Assembly (NCBI GenBank): GCA_963662865.1
Contig: OY759969.1
Coordinates: 434,001-498,000, forward strand
Source of the DNA: JAJDYQ01 sp963662865
GTDB taxonomy: Bacteria > Pseudomonadota > Gammaproteobacteria > JAJDYQ01
Length of the DNA: 64,000 bases
Direction: 5' to 3'
The notes beneath the pieces were generated by a model. That model had not been told where the DNA came from, made no database searches, and saw only the letters and a list, made by a program, of their open reading frames with translations. Both the position numbers and the translations under genes were made by a program. Positions within the stretch are counted from its first letter, which is position 1, and each line of letters begins with the position of its first letter. Shown here one piece after another: positions 55,274 through 63,973 of this stretch.

Positions 55274-56605
55274 ATGGGGGTGGTCTTGTTTGATCATTCC
55301 GAGGATGGCGAACTTGCCCTGCTGGTGCATATCCGCTTCCAGAAAGCTGAATTTTCTTTAAGCCACGGTAGCGCCGGTTTTGAGGATATTCAGCAGGAAT
55401 TCCGGGAGTTGTGTGAATCGGCTGACACTAAAATCGCTGGTGTGGTGGTTTCGTCGCGGTATGCGCCCAATGCAAAGTATTTCACAGGCAAAGGCAAGGC
55501 GCAGGAAATCGCGCTTGAAGTGCAGTCTTCGCGGGCTGAGCTCGCCATATTCAATCATGCGCTTTCTCCGGTACAGGAAAGAAACCTGGAAAAGCTATTG
55601 AAATGCCGAGTACTGGATCGTACCGGTTTGATTCTTGGTATTTTTGCCCGGCGTGCGCGGAGTTTTGAAGGTAAACTACAGGTGGAACTGGCGCAATTAC
55701 GTCATTTATCCACTCGTCTGGTGAGGGGTTGGACTCACCTGGAAAGGCAAAAGGGCGGGATCGGACTTCGAGGCCCCGGTGAAGCTCAGTTGGAGACAGA
55801 CCGTCGGCTGATTGGCGGGCGCATCAAAAAACTGGTATCACGCCTGGAAAAAGTCAGATCTCAACGGGAACAGGGGCGTCGTTGCCGGCAGAAAGCAGAA
55901 ACACCGGTCGTGGCATTGGTGGGTTATACGAATGCTGGCAAATCAACTCTGTTCAATCAAATGACATCAAGTGGGGAGTATGCGGCTGATCAGCTATTTG
56001 CCACGCTTGACCCTACCCTGCGGCGCGTCAATTTGCGAGGGGGCTCGCATATTATTCTGGCAGATACTGTTGGCTTTATCCGGGATTTACCCCATGAATT
56101 CGTGACCGCATTTCGTGCAACTCTGACAGAGACCCGCGATGCCGACCTTTTGTTGCATGTAGTTGATGCATCCAGGGAGGATCGTGAGGACTGCATTACG
56201 CAGGTGGAGGCGGTTCTTGAGGAAGTCAACGCGGGTAAGCCCGCCAGGGATGCTGACCAACCTGTTTTAATGATTTATAACAAAGTCGATCTAACCAATC
56301 GCGGCCCCGGCATTGATCGTGACGAACAGGGTCAACCTGTGCGAGTCTGGTTGTCGGCGTATCATTCAGATGGCCTTGAATATCTGTTTGAGGCACTCAC
56401 CGAAATTTTCCGTGCTCGAAAGCATCATGGATGGATAAGGCTGGCGCCTGAAGAATCCGCACTCCGTGCTGAACTGTATCAGCGTAATGTTGTGCAAAGC
56501 GAAACATACGATGAACAGGGGCGGGCGGTTCTGGAAATCAGCATCCATGGCCGTGATCTTGAGTCGACTGGCCTGGCAGGGAGATTACAGACGGTTACGG
56601 TTTGA
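55274..56605 (+). CDS. hflX: GTPase HflX (ribosome-associated)
   Basis: HflX binds 50S subunits and splits stalled or heat-damaged ribosomes. It has the HflX N-terminal domain (KYFTGKGKAQEIALEV), the linker GGIGLRGPGEAQLETDRR, and a GTPase domain with G1 GYTNAGKST, G3 DTVGFI and G4 NKVD. The ATG at 55274 gives 443 residues. The TTG at 55286 is a serious alternative because GGGGGTGG precedes it and E. coli HflX begins MFDRYDAGE, aligning with LFDHSEDGE here. Confidence 0.94.
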   Translation: MGVVLFDHSEDGELALLVHIRFQKAEFSLSHGSAGFEDIQQEFRELCESADTKIAGVVVSSRYAPNAKYFTGKGKAQEIALEVQSSRAELAIFNHALSPVQERNLEKLLKCRVLDRTGLILGIFARRARSFEGKLQVELAQLRHLSTRLVRGWTHLERQKGGIGLRGPGEAQLETDRRLIGGRIKKLVSRLEKVRSQREQGRRCRQKAETPVVALVGYTNAGKSTLFNQMTSSGEYAADQLFATLDPTLRRVNLRGGSHIILADTVGFIRDLPHEFVTAFRATLTETRDADLLLHVVDASREDREDCITQVEAVLEEVNAGKPARDADQPVLMIYNKVDLTNRGPGIDRDEQGQPVRVWLSAYHSDGLEYLFEALTEIFRARKHHGWIRLAPEESALRAELYQRNVVQSETYDEQGRAVLEISIHGRDLESTGLAGRLQTVTV

Positions 56606-56794
56606 AAAGAGATTTATCGTCTCGATAGACAAATTCAACCGCACTATAAATTCAGCAAAGTTGCGACTTGTGGCTGCACCGCCTACAATGCGCATCTTAA
56701 TTAAATCAGGCATTTCTCCATGAACAGTACGATTAGTATGTATCTCTCCAGAAACAGGTTTCTGGGCCGGCTGATTCGTTTTACCGGACTGAAA

Positions 56795-57964
56795 ATGGCC
56801 TGGAATGAGCCCGGAGATGGTAAAGACAGTAAAAAGGACCCCTGGGGGACCAATAATAAGGATGCTCCCCCCGATCTTGACGAAGTTGTCAAAAAAATGC
56901 GGAATAAATTCGGTGGGCTGTTCGGTGGTAAAAAAGGTGGTCGCGGAAATGGTTCCTCAGGCGCATCATCAAATGCGCCTGGGGCCGGTCTTTATGTGAT
57001 TATATTGTTCACCCTCGTCATTATCTGGCTGGTATATGACATGACCTATACGGTCCAGCAAGCGGAACGCGGCGTTGTACTTCGCTTTGGTAAGTATGTA
57101 GATACGATTCAGCCTGGTCTGAACTTTCGTCTTCCGCGACCGATTGAGAAAGTCTATAAAATCGACGTGAAAAAGATATATAACTTTACCGATAAAGCCA
57201 GCATGCTGACAAAGGACGAGAATCTGGTTGAAGTGGAGTTTTTTATTCAGTATCAAATTCAGAGGCCAGAAAGATTTTTATTTGAAATCCGCTGGCCGAA
57301 CCGGAACCCGGATAGTGTCCTGCGTTCCATAATGGAAAGCTCTGTCAGAGATGTGGTGGGTAAATCCAGGATGGACTATGTTCTGACCCAGGGGCGCACC
57401 TCGATTGCAACGCAAACTCGCCAGCTTATGCAACAGATTCTGGATCAATACGATACGGGCCTGGTGATAAGTGAACTCAAACTTGAGGATGCAAAGCCGC
57501 CTGAGGCAGTGAAGGCGGCGTTCGATGATGCCATCAAGGCCCGGGAAGACCAGGAGCGAGCCAAGAACGAGGCTGAAGCCTACAGTAATGACATTATTCC
57601 CAAGGCGCGCGGTAAATATGCCAGAGATATTGCGGATGCAGAGGCATACAAAGCCCAGGTTATCGACGAAGCCGAGGGAGACGCCAGCCGTTTCAGGCAG
57701 TTGCTCACCGAATATGAAAAGGCACCGGAAGTGACCACAGATCGCCTGTATCTTGAGACGGTGGAGAGTGTGTTAGCGAATAACCATAAAATTATGATTG
57801 ATGTAAAGAGCGGCAGTAACCTGATGTATCTGCCACTGGATAAGATTACCGCACAGGCGGCTGGTGCGGCGTCTCAGCCTGCTGTTCGCGTTCAGGCGCC
57901 ACCATCCACACGCCGCGAGACAACACCTTTTCGCACCGACTCACGTCCAGAGATACGTCGATGA
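56795..57964 (+). CDS. hflK: FtsH protease modulator HflK
   Basis: HflK and HflC form a large SPFH/prohibitin complex that encages the FtsH protease in the inner membrane. From ATG 56795 (MAWNEPGDGKD, the family start) there are 389 residues. After a cytoplasmic glycine-rich tail (about 38-64) comes a membrane helix (66-82) and then the SPFH domain from about 85. An ATG at 56720 would add 25 atypical residues. It overlaps hflC by four bases. Confidence 0.95.
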   Translation: MAWNEPGDGKDSKKDPWGTNNKDAPPDLDEVVKKMRNKFGGLFGGKKGGRGNGSSGASSNAPGAGLYVIILFTLVIIWLVYDMTYTVQQAERGVVLRFGKYVDTIQPGLNFRLPRPIEKVYKIDVKKIYNFTDKASMLTKDENLVEVEFFIQYQIQRPERFLFEIRWPNRNPDSVLRSIMESSVRDVVGKSRMDYVLTQGRTSIATQTRQLMQQILDQYDTGLVISELKLEDAKPPEAVKAAFDDAIKAREDQERAKNEAEAYSNDIIPKARGKYARDIADAEAYKAQVIDEAEGDASRFRQLLTEYEKAPEVTTDRLYLETVESVLANNHKIMIDVKSGSNLMYLPLDKITAQAAGAASQPAVRVQAPPSTRRETTPFRTDSRPEIRR

Positions 57965-58848
57965 ACGCAATCAAAACTCAGTTATTCCTTATCGTCATTG
58001 TGCTGTTAGCGGCATTTGCTCCGCAGATATTCTACACGGTAAATATGATGGAAAAAGCCGTACTGTTACAATTCAAGAAGGTGCAGCGCTCGGACTATGA
58101 GCCTGGCCTGTACTTCAAGATCCCATTCATTGAAGAAGTGAAGAAGTTTGATAAACGGACGTTAACCCTGGACGCGGAACCAGAGCGATTTCTCACCAAG
58201 GAAAAGAAATTTCTTATCGTTGATTCCTTCATCATGTGGCGGATTGAAGACGAGGAGAAATACTTTACGACAACCGGTGGTGACGAGTTCGCGGCGCAGC
58301 GGCTTCTGGCACAGAAGGTAAATGCCGGGCTACGTGATGAGTTTGGCCTGCGCACGATAAAAGAGGTGGTTTCCGGTGAGCGTAGGGAAGTTATGAATAT
58401 TTTAAGCGATCAAGCCAATCAGGCCGCCTCTGAATTGGGGGCAAAAGTGGTTGATGTCCGAATCAAGAAAATTGACCTGCCGGATGAGGTCAGTGATTCT
58501 GTCTTTGACCGGATGCGCTCCGAGCGTAAGCGGGTTGCTAACGATTTGCGCTCACAGGGTGCGGAGGTTGCGGAGCAGATTCGTGCCGGCGCTGATCGTC
58601 AGCGCACCGAGATACTGGCTTCGGCCTATCGCAGGGCGCAGGAAATACGAGGTGGGGGTGATGCGACTGCGGCGGAAACCTATGCCAGCGCCTATGGAAA
58701 AAACGAAGAATTTTTTAGGCTTTATCGTAGCCTTGAGGCCTATCGTAAGACATTTCAAGGGCGTAGAGATGTTATGGTGCTGGAGCCTGATAGTGAGTTT
58801 TTTCGCTACTTCAACAACCCGAGAGGGCCGTCGGCCGCTACTCAGTAA
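57961..58848 (+). CDS. hflC: FtsH protease modulator HflC
   Basis: The 295-residue partner of HflK. It has an N-terminal membrane helix (about 6-25), the SPFH domain (residues 25-190, with RTLTLDAEPERFLTKEKKFL) and a long C-terminal coiled region (SERKRVANDLRSQGAEVAEQ). The start codon overlaps the hflK stop (ATGA), as usual for this pair. Confidence 0.95.
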   Translation: MNAIKTQLFLIVIVLLAAFAPQIFYTVNMMEKAVLLQFKKVQRSDYEPGLYFKIPFIEEVKKFDKRTLTLDAEPERFLTKEKKFLIVDSFIMWRIEDEEKYFTTTGGDEFAAQRLLAQKVNAGLRDEFGLRTIKEVVSGERREVMNILSDQANQAASELGAKVVDVRIKKIDLPDEVSDSVFDRMRSERKRVANDLRSQGAEVAEQIRAGADRQRTEILASAYRRAQEIRGGGDATAAETYASAYGKNEEFFRLYRSLEAYRKTFQGRRDVMVLEPDSEFFRYFNNPRGPSAATQ

Positions 58849-58862
58849 GCGTTGACGTTTCG

Positions 58863-59060
58863 ATGGATATTGCTTGGGATGACCTGTGGGCTGCGATTGC
58901 ACTCATGCTGATTATTGAAGGCATTATGCCATTTATTAACCCGGAGTCATTTTGCAGGACGCTGAAAGTGGTTAGTGAAATGAAAAGAAAAAGCGTTCGT
59001 ATCCTAGGCATGATCTGGATAGGACTCGGTTTGGCAACACTCTATTGGGTGAGAGGTTGA
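58863..59060 (+). CDS. DUF2065 small inner-membrane protein (YjeT-like)
   Basis: A 65-residue protein with two membrane segments (about 7-27 and 46-62) and the family pattern ALMLIIEGIMPFINPESFC. It is regularly found between hflC and hisZ/purA. Function unknown. Confidence 0.88.
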   Translation: MDIAWDDLWAAIALMLIIEGIMPFINPESFCRTLKVVSEMKRKSVRILGMIWIGLGLATLYWVRG

Positions 59061-59064
59061 TCGA

Positions 59065-60237
59065 ATGAGTGAAAATCGCTGGCTATTACCCGATGGTATT
59101 GAAGAGGTACTGCCGGAAGCCGCCAGCCGATTGGAAAGCCTGCACCGGCAGCTACTCGATTTATACCGAAGCTGGGGCTACGAGTTAGTGATACCGCCCC
59201 TTATTGAGTATCTGGAGTCATTATTAACCGGTACGGGTGCAGACCTGGATATTCAGACCTTCAAGCTTACCGACCAGTTGACAGGCCGGGCCATGGGGGT
59301 CCGCGCCGATATGACCCCCCAGGTGGCGCGGATTGAGTCAGCAACACTCAAGCGCAATGAACCGACACGGTTATGCTACATGGGGGCAGTATTACGAACG
59401 CGCCCGGTTGAATCAGGTGGTTCCCGTAGTCCCCTGCAGGTAGGTGTCGAACTGTATGGTCATCATGGCCCCGAGAGCGATGTTGAAGTGATTTCATTGA
59501 TGATGGAGTCTCTAAAAATTGTCGGAGTTGGTGATATATTGCTGGATATTGGCCATGTCGGAGTGTTTCGCGGGCTGGTGCGGGATGCCAGTCTGAGTGA
59601 ATCACAGGAGTCGGTTTTATTCGATATTTTGCAGCGTAAAGCAGTACCGGAACTGCAACAGTTTTTGGAGAGCTGTCGGGCCGATGGCGGGATTAAGTCA
59701 CAATTAGCCGCGCTATGTGACCTTCATGGCGGAATAGAAAATCTGGAGCAGGCCATTACCCGGCTACAAGGTGCGGGCGGACAGGTTCAACAGTCATTGA
59801 GGGCACTACAGTCTGTAGCGGAGTTACTGCTGGAGCGTATTCCGGAACTTGACCTGCATTTTGATCTGGCAGATCTACGTGGTTATCATTATCACACCGG
59901 GGTTGTCTTCGCCGCCTATTCAATCGGTCATGGAAAGGCGATTGCACAGGGAGGGCGATACGATAATATCGGTCGGGATTTTGGTGTATTACGTCCTGCG
60001 ACAGGCTTTAGTGCCGATCTGAAACAATGGGTTCAGCTCTCAGGCCGGAATACGACACCATATAGCCCAGCCATTCTGGCACCGTGGGATAATGACCCTC
60101 AGTTGCAGGAAGTGATCACCAATCTCCGTGAGAAAGGTGAACGGGTTATACAGAGCCTTGCAAATCAGGGTAGAATAAGCAGTTGTGATCGTCGCCTGGT
60201 CAAACAGGGCGACATTTGGGAAATCATTCCTCTCTAG
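59065..60237 (+). CDS. hisZ: ATP phosphoribosyltransferase regulatory subunit
   Basis: HisZ resembles the catalytic domain of histidyl-tRNA synthetase but serves as the regulatory partner of the short HisG. The 390 residues start MSENRWLLPDGIEEVLPEAA and show class II-like motifs (TFKLTDQLTGRAMGVRADMT, GGRYDNIGRDFG). The presence of hisZ implies a short-form hisG elsewhere. It is followed by purA. Confidence 0.93.
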   Translation: MSENRWLLPDGIEEVLPEAASRLESLHRQLLDLYRSWGYELVIPPLIEYLESLLTGTGADLDIQTFKLTDQLTGRAMGVRADMTPQVARIESATLKRNEPTRLCYMGAVLRTRPVESGGSRSPLQVGVELYGHHGPESDVEVISLMMESLKIVGVGDILLDIGHVGVFRGLVRDASLSESQESVLFDILQRKAVPELQQFLESCRADGGIKSQLAALCDLHGGIENLEQAITRLQGAGGQVQQSLRALQSVAELLLERIPELDLHFDLADLRGYHYHTGVVFAAYSIGHGKAIAQGGRYDNIGRDFGVLRPATGFSADLKQWVQLSGRNTTPYSPAILAPWDNDPQLQEVITNLREKGERVIQSLANQGRISSCDRRLVKQGDIWEIIPL

Positions 60238-60316
60238 CTTTTCACATGGAAAGTATCAACAAGGACATTTGCTGCAGGTAGCTTGCGCCTGCGCGAAACA
60301 TATTTGCAGGGATAGC

Positions 60317-61630
60317 ATGATGGGTAAAAGTGTCGTGATCGTTGGCACCCAATGGGGTGACGAAGGCAAGGGAAAAGTCGTTGATCTGCTAACCGAGCGA
60401 GCACAATCGGTCGTTCGTTTCCAAGGAGGGCACAACGCTGGCCATACTTTAGTGATTGATGGCAAAAAAAATATCCTGCATTTAATCCCCTCCGGCATCC
60501 TCAGAGAGAAAGTTTCCTGCATGATTGGAAACGGTGTAGTGTTGTCTCCTGATGCCCTGTTGAAGGAAATGGCGGAATTAAATGAATGCGGCATCCCCGT
60601 TCAAGAGCGCCTGCGTCTGAGTGAATCCTGTGCGTTAATTCTTGATTATCATATTGCGCTTGATCAGGCACGTGAAATCGTGCGTGGTAAAAAAGCCATT
60701 GGCACCACAGGACGTGGTATTGGCCCGGCCTATGAAGACAAAGTCTCACGTCGCGGCCTGCGCCTCGGTGACCTGCTCCATCCCGAGCGATTTGCGGAAA
60801 AGCTACGTGAAGTCATGGACTACCATAACTTTGTCCTGGAGCATTACTTCAAGGTCAATACAGTCGGTTACCAGATGGTACTGGATAAATCTCTCAAGGC
60901 TGCGGAAACTCTGGGGCCAATGGCGACAGATGTGACAGGCCTGCTGGCAAGCTCGCGTCAGGCGGGCGACAATATCCTTTTTGAAGGAGCTCAAGGGGCC
61001 TTGCTCGATATCGATCAAGGTACATACCCGTTCGTAACATCCTCAAACACTACCGCAGGGGGGGCCGCGACAGGCGCCGGCGTTGGACCGTGCCATATAG
61101 ACTATGTTCTGGGAGTCACCAAGGCATATACAACCCGTGTCGGTGCGGGACCGTTCCCGACGGAGCTTTATGATGCGGTGAATTTGAATGATCCGAAAGG
61201 CAGGCACCTGGCGGATAAAGGCTATGAATTTGGGGCCACGACAGGGCGTGCGCGTCGTTGCGGGTGGCTGGATATGGTCGCGCTGAAACGTTCCAACGAA
61301 ATCAACAGTGTAACGGGCATGTGCATTACCAAGCTGGATGTACTGGATGGTCTGGAGACCATCAAGATTGCCACGGCCTATAAATACCACGGTGAAATCA
61401 TAGAAACGCCACCAATCGGGGCGGAAGCCTTTGATGTCTGCGACGCGGTCTATGAAGAATTCCCAGGCTGGTCAGAAAGCACCGCCGGTGCCAGATCAAT
61501 AGATGATTTATCGAAAAACGCACAGAATTATCTGCAAGCCGTAGAAGAATTGGCCGGTACACCTATCCATATCGTTTCCACCGGTGCCGACCGTAGCGAT
61601 AGTATTATTATCGAGCAGCCCTTTGGCTAG
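60317..61630 (+). CDS. purA: Adenylosuccinate synthetase
   Basis: PurA joins IMP and aspartate with GTP on the way to AMP. From the ATG at 60317 it has 437 residues (MMGKSVVIVGTQWGDEGKGK, with the GDEGKGK phosphate loop), then the QGGHNAGHTL, GTTGRGIGPAYEDKVSRRG and TTGRARRCGWLD motifs. CAGGGA upstream is a ribosome site. The frame is open from 60185 within hisZ, but these 44 residues are not family-like. Confidence 0.96.
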   Translation: MMGKSVVIVGTQWGDEGKGKVVDLLTERAQSVVRFQGGHNAGHTLVIDGKKNILHLIPSGILREKVSCMIGNGVVLSPDALLKEMAELNECGIPVQERLRLSESCALILDYHIALDQAREIVRGKKAIGTTGRGIGPAYEDKVSRRGLRLGDLLHPERFAEKLREVMDYHNFVLEHYFKVNTVGYQMVLDKSLKAAETLGPMATDVTGLLASSRQAGDNILFEGAQGALLDIDQGTYPFVTSSNTTAGGAATGAGVGPCHIDYVLGVTKAYTTRVGAGPFPTELYDAVNLNDPKGRHLADKGYEFGATTGRARRCGWLDMVALKRSNEINSVTGMCITKLDVLDGLETIKIATAYKYHGEIIETPPIGAEAFDVCDAVYEEFPGWSESTAGARSIDDLSKNAQNYLQAVEELAGTPIHIVSTGADRSDSIIIEQPFG

Positions 61631-61715
61631 ATGGATAAGTTCAAGAATAGATCGCACCCCCTCGGAGGATGACAGCACCCCAAAGGCAATAGTATGATAT
61701 ACTCTGTACAAGGGT

Positions 61716-61744
61716 TTGCAATACAGCCCGGATGAAACTAAAGT
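61716..61744 (+). promoter_or_regulatory. Promoter of the decayed adhesin paralogue
   Basis: TTGCAA (61716-61721), a 17-base spacer and TAAAGT (61739-61744), parallel to the promoter at 28686-28714. The weakened -10 fits loss of selection. Confidence 0.5.
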
Positions 61745-61908
61745 AGTGCAAATTGCCTGTATGATTTGAACCTGGACCTGTGAATCGTTCCTCTGAACTG
61801 ATTCCGGTCCCGGCCCGCAAGGTTAGTTGCACACCATCGGAGAGAGATGAAGTTATCATAGTTAGAATGCCCTTGAAATGCGCCGCAGGTGCCATAGACA
61901 ATTTAATG
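61716..61908 (+). repeat. Adhesin leader cassette, copy 2 (decayed)
   Basis: Homologous to 28686-28968 but about 90 bases shorter. The GTGCAA (61746-61751) and TTGCAC (61827-61832) pair is kept, and the block ending in AATTTAATGCC is kept with several substitutions; the ATG corresponding to 28918 has become ATA. The region where copy 1 has its C tract is here an irregular mix of C, T and A. Confidence 0.75.
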
Positions 61909-61965
61909 CCTCCATCCACTCCTCTCTACCCACCACACACAACCCTGCATACACAAACACCTACC

Positions 61966-62161
61966 TCCCGGGAGCCTGACAATCGACCTGTGTAGCCAGC
62001 GTCTGCTGGACCATGAGGCCGTAGAGCGGCGTGAGTGGGGCTTTCCCTTGAATGATGGCGCCACCGGCATCCCGTATGCGAGCCTGTCGGCGCCTGGCGA
62101 ACCAGATACGGAGCTGGACATCAAAGCACTGCACGGACGGCGCAGGCAAGACCAACCACGG
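61966..62161 (+). pseudogene. Remnant of an adhesin autotransporter barrel
   Basis: One frame reads LTIDLCSQRLLDHEAVERRE, then WGFPLNDGATGIPYASLSAP, then DTELDIKAL. It matches LTVDVRGRRLLDHDAAERRE, ALSDGATGIPYAGLS, LLSAPGGPD and ELDIKAL of the large adhesin. Two segments are missing. One matches a 201-base deletion between GAGTGGGGC repeats (41947 and 42148 in the adhesin), the other a 60-base deletion between CTGTCG repeats (42199 and 42259). The passenger domain is lost entirely. Similarity ends at CAACCACGGC. Confidence 0.8.
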
Positions 62162-62386
62162 CTCCGCTGTCTTGTCGTCCTGTGCAACGCCGATACAGTG
62201 CGCCCAGATTATTCTGGGCGGCTGGTATCCCCCTGTTTGGCAAGAGGCGTCGATTCACGCAGGGCGGTCGTGTAATCACCACTCAAGCAGGTGTGTACCC
62301 TTCAGCAGGTCGGTGCCCCAAGCTACTCTCGTGCCTCCCGGCAGCGCGGCGATTATCAGGCAGAGTATGGTGGTCAGTCGTCTCAT
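62140..62386 (-). pseudogene. Remnant of a secreted Sel1-repeat protein
   Basis: On the minus strand from ATG 62386: MRRLTTILCLIIAALPGG and VAWGTDLLKG, a signal peptide and the start typical of Sel1-like proteins, ending in a stop at 62276. The continuation is in other frames: SGDYTTALRESTPLAKQGD, then AAQNNLGALYRR, then QDDKTAEPW. These together are one Sel1 unit (G-D-Y..AL-E..PLA.QGD..AQ.NLG..Y, then QDDKTA..W). At least two frameshifts separate the pieces. The 3' end runs into the adhesin remnant at about 62160. Confidence 0.7.
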
Positions 62387-62504
62387 GGGAAGATAATACC
62401 GCATATCGGTATCCGGGAGGCATAGGCACCGTTTTTCACACCTGATTTCCTGTAGGATCATGCTGTGCTAACATACTTGGGCGGGTGAAACCGGATGTGT
62501 TCAG

Positions 62505-62578
62505 GCGGGTGTAGTTCAATGGTAGAACGAAAGCTTCCCAAGCTTTTAATGAGGGTTCGATTCCCTTCACCCGCTCCA
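62505..62578 (+). tRNA. tRNA-Gly (anticodon CCC)
   Basis: A 74-base tRNA with acceptor GCGGGTG/CACCCGC and encoded CCA. Anticodon stem AAAGC/GCTTT with loop TTCCCAA; CCC at 62537-62539. It faces the 3' end of cysS. Confidence 0.94.
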
Positions 62579-62590
62579 TCTGCGACGGGC

Positions 62591-63973
62591 TTATTTCCTG
62601 CGCCAACGGGTTCCTTCTGATCTATCTTCCAGTTCAATTTCCGCACCAGACAATAAGTCGCGGATTTCATCTGCCCGCTGAAAGTCCTTATTGGCTCTTG
62701 TGATCCTGCGTTCTTCGATCAGATGATCAATTTCATCATCGCTGAGTCCGCCTGAATCTTTGGGTTGCCAGCGGAACCATTCTTCCGGGTCATTTATCAA
62801 CAGGCCCATAATGGCGCCACCGGCCAGTAACTGGGCTTTATGGTGGGCCTTCAGGCCAGTGTCCGCTTTATTGAGCTGCGTGGCAAGCTCGTGCAGATGT
62901 GCTAAAGCCACCGGTGTATTCAGATCATCCTGCAAGGCATTCATGATTTTCGCAGGGGGATCGGCGCTTTTCGACACGGGCTCAATATCACCCGCCTGTC
63001 GCAGGGCGTTATACAGGCGATCAATGCTGGCTTTTGCCTGTTTTAGCGACTCGTCCGACCAGTCCAGTGGCTGGCGGTAATGGGCGCCGAGCAGGGCATA
63101 ACGCAGCGATTCTCCCGGTGCGTGTTTCAGGGCGTCATGAATCGTCAGGAAATTACCCAGGGATTTGGACATTTTTTCACCATTGACAGTGAGATAACCG
63201 TTATGCATCCAGTAGTTCACATAGCCTTCAGTGCCATGGGCACAACGCCCCTGCGCAATCTCGTTTTCGTGATGAGGAAAGATTAAATCCTGACCACCGC
63301 CGTGGATATCGATGACCTCGCCCAGGTGGGTTTTTATCATGGCTGAGCATTCAAGATGCCAGCCGGGGCGACCGCGCCCCCATGGACTATCCCAGCCCGG
63401 CTGCGCGTTCGAAGAGGGTTTCCATAATATAAAGTCGCCCGGGTCCTTTTTGTAGTCGGCAATCTCAATGCGTGTCCCTGTCAGCATATCGTCCGGATTC
63501 CGTCCGGAGAGCTGGCCATATTCCTTCATAGAGGGAACGCTGAACATGACGTTGCCGTCCGCCGTATAGGCGTGACCTTTGTCGATGAGGCACTGTATCA
63601 TCTCCTGCATCGGCTCGATATGTGCAGTAGCGAAGGGTTCGATCGTGGGTGCCAGTACCCCCAGGTTTTTCATATCCTCGTGGTAGGCTACCGTATAGCG
63701 CTGGGTGATTTCATCAATACCGGCACCTTCATCGGCGGCTGTGTTCATGATTTTATCGTCAATATCCGTGATATTTCTGGCATAGATAACTTTCGGGTAG
63801 AGTTGCTGCAACAGCCGGAACATCACATCAAATACGACCGCGGGCCTTGCGTTACCGATGTGAACATAGTTATAGACCGTCGGACCGCAGACATACATCG
63901 TAATCCGTTCCGAATTAATCGGGGAAAACTCTTCTTTCTCGCGGGTGAGCGTATTGTGTATGTATAAAGCCAT
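62591..63973 (-). CDS. cysS: Cysteinyl-tRNA synthetase
   Basis: Charges tRNA-Cys. The 460-residue class I enzyme has the HIGH-type motif YNYVHIGNARP, the first zinc cysteine in YVCGPTVYN (C29), further ligands in HLECSAM and HHENE, and the KMSKS loop (EKMSKSLGNF, about residue 268). The start MALYIHNTLTREKEEF is canonical. The gene is convergent with tRNA-Gly. Confidence 0.97.
   Translation of the reverse strand: MALYIHNTLTREKEEFSPINSERITMYVCGPTVYNYVHIGNARPAVVFDVMFRLLQQLYPKVIYARNITDIDDKIMNTAADEGAGIDEITQRYTVAYHEDMKNLGVLAPTIEPFATAHIEPMQEMIQCLIDKGHAYTADGNVMFSVPSMKEYGQLSGRNPDDMLTGTRIEIADYKKDPGDFILWKPSSNAQPGWDSPWGRGRPGWHLECSAMIKTHLGEVIDIHGGGQDLIFPHHENEIAQGRCAHGTEGYVNYWMHNGYLTVNGEKMSKSLGNFLTIHDALKHAPGESLRYALLGAHYRQPLDWSDESLKQAKASIDRLYNALRQAGDIEPVSKSADPPAKIMNALQDDLNTPVALAHLHELATQLNKADTGLKAHHKAQLLAGGAIMGLLINDPEEWFRWQPKDSGGLSDDEIDHLIEERRITRANKDFQRADEIRDLLSGAEIELEDRSEGTRWRRK

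Larger units (their letters stand above)
61631..62504. other. Gene graveyard between purA and tRNA-Gly
   Basis: This 874-base stretch has no intact gene. It contains a second copy of the adhesin leader cassette (61716-61908), a degenerate pyrimidine-rich segment (about 61907-61965), a collapsed piece of the adhesin beta-barrel (61966-62161) and a decayed Sel1-repeat gene on the minus strand (62140-62386). The last roughly 110 bases before the tRNA show nothing I can identify. Confidence 0.75.

Noticed and set aside
60185..60316. N-terminal extension of purA into hisZ
   Set aside because: The 44 extra residues are not similar to PurA, and a good ribosome site lies before the ATG at 60317.
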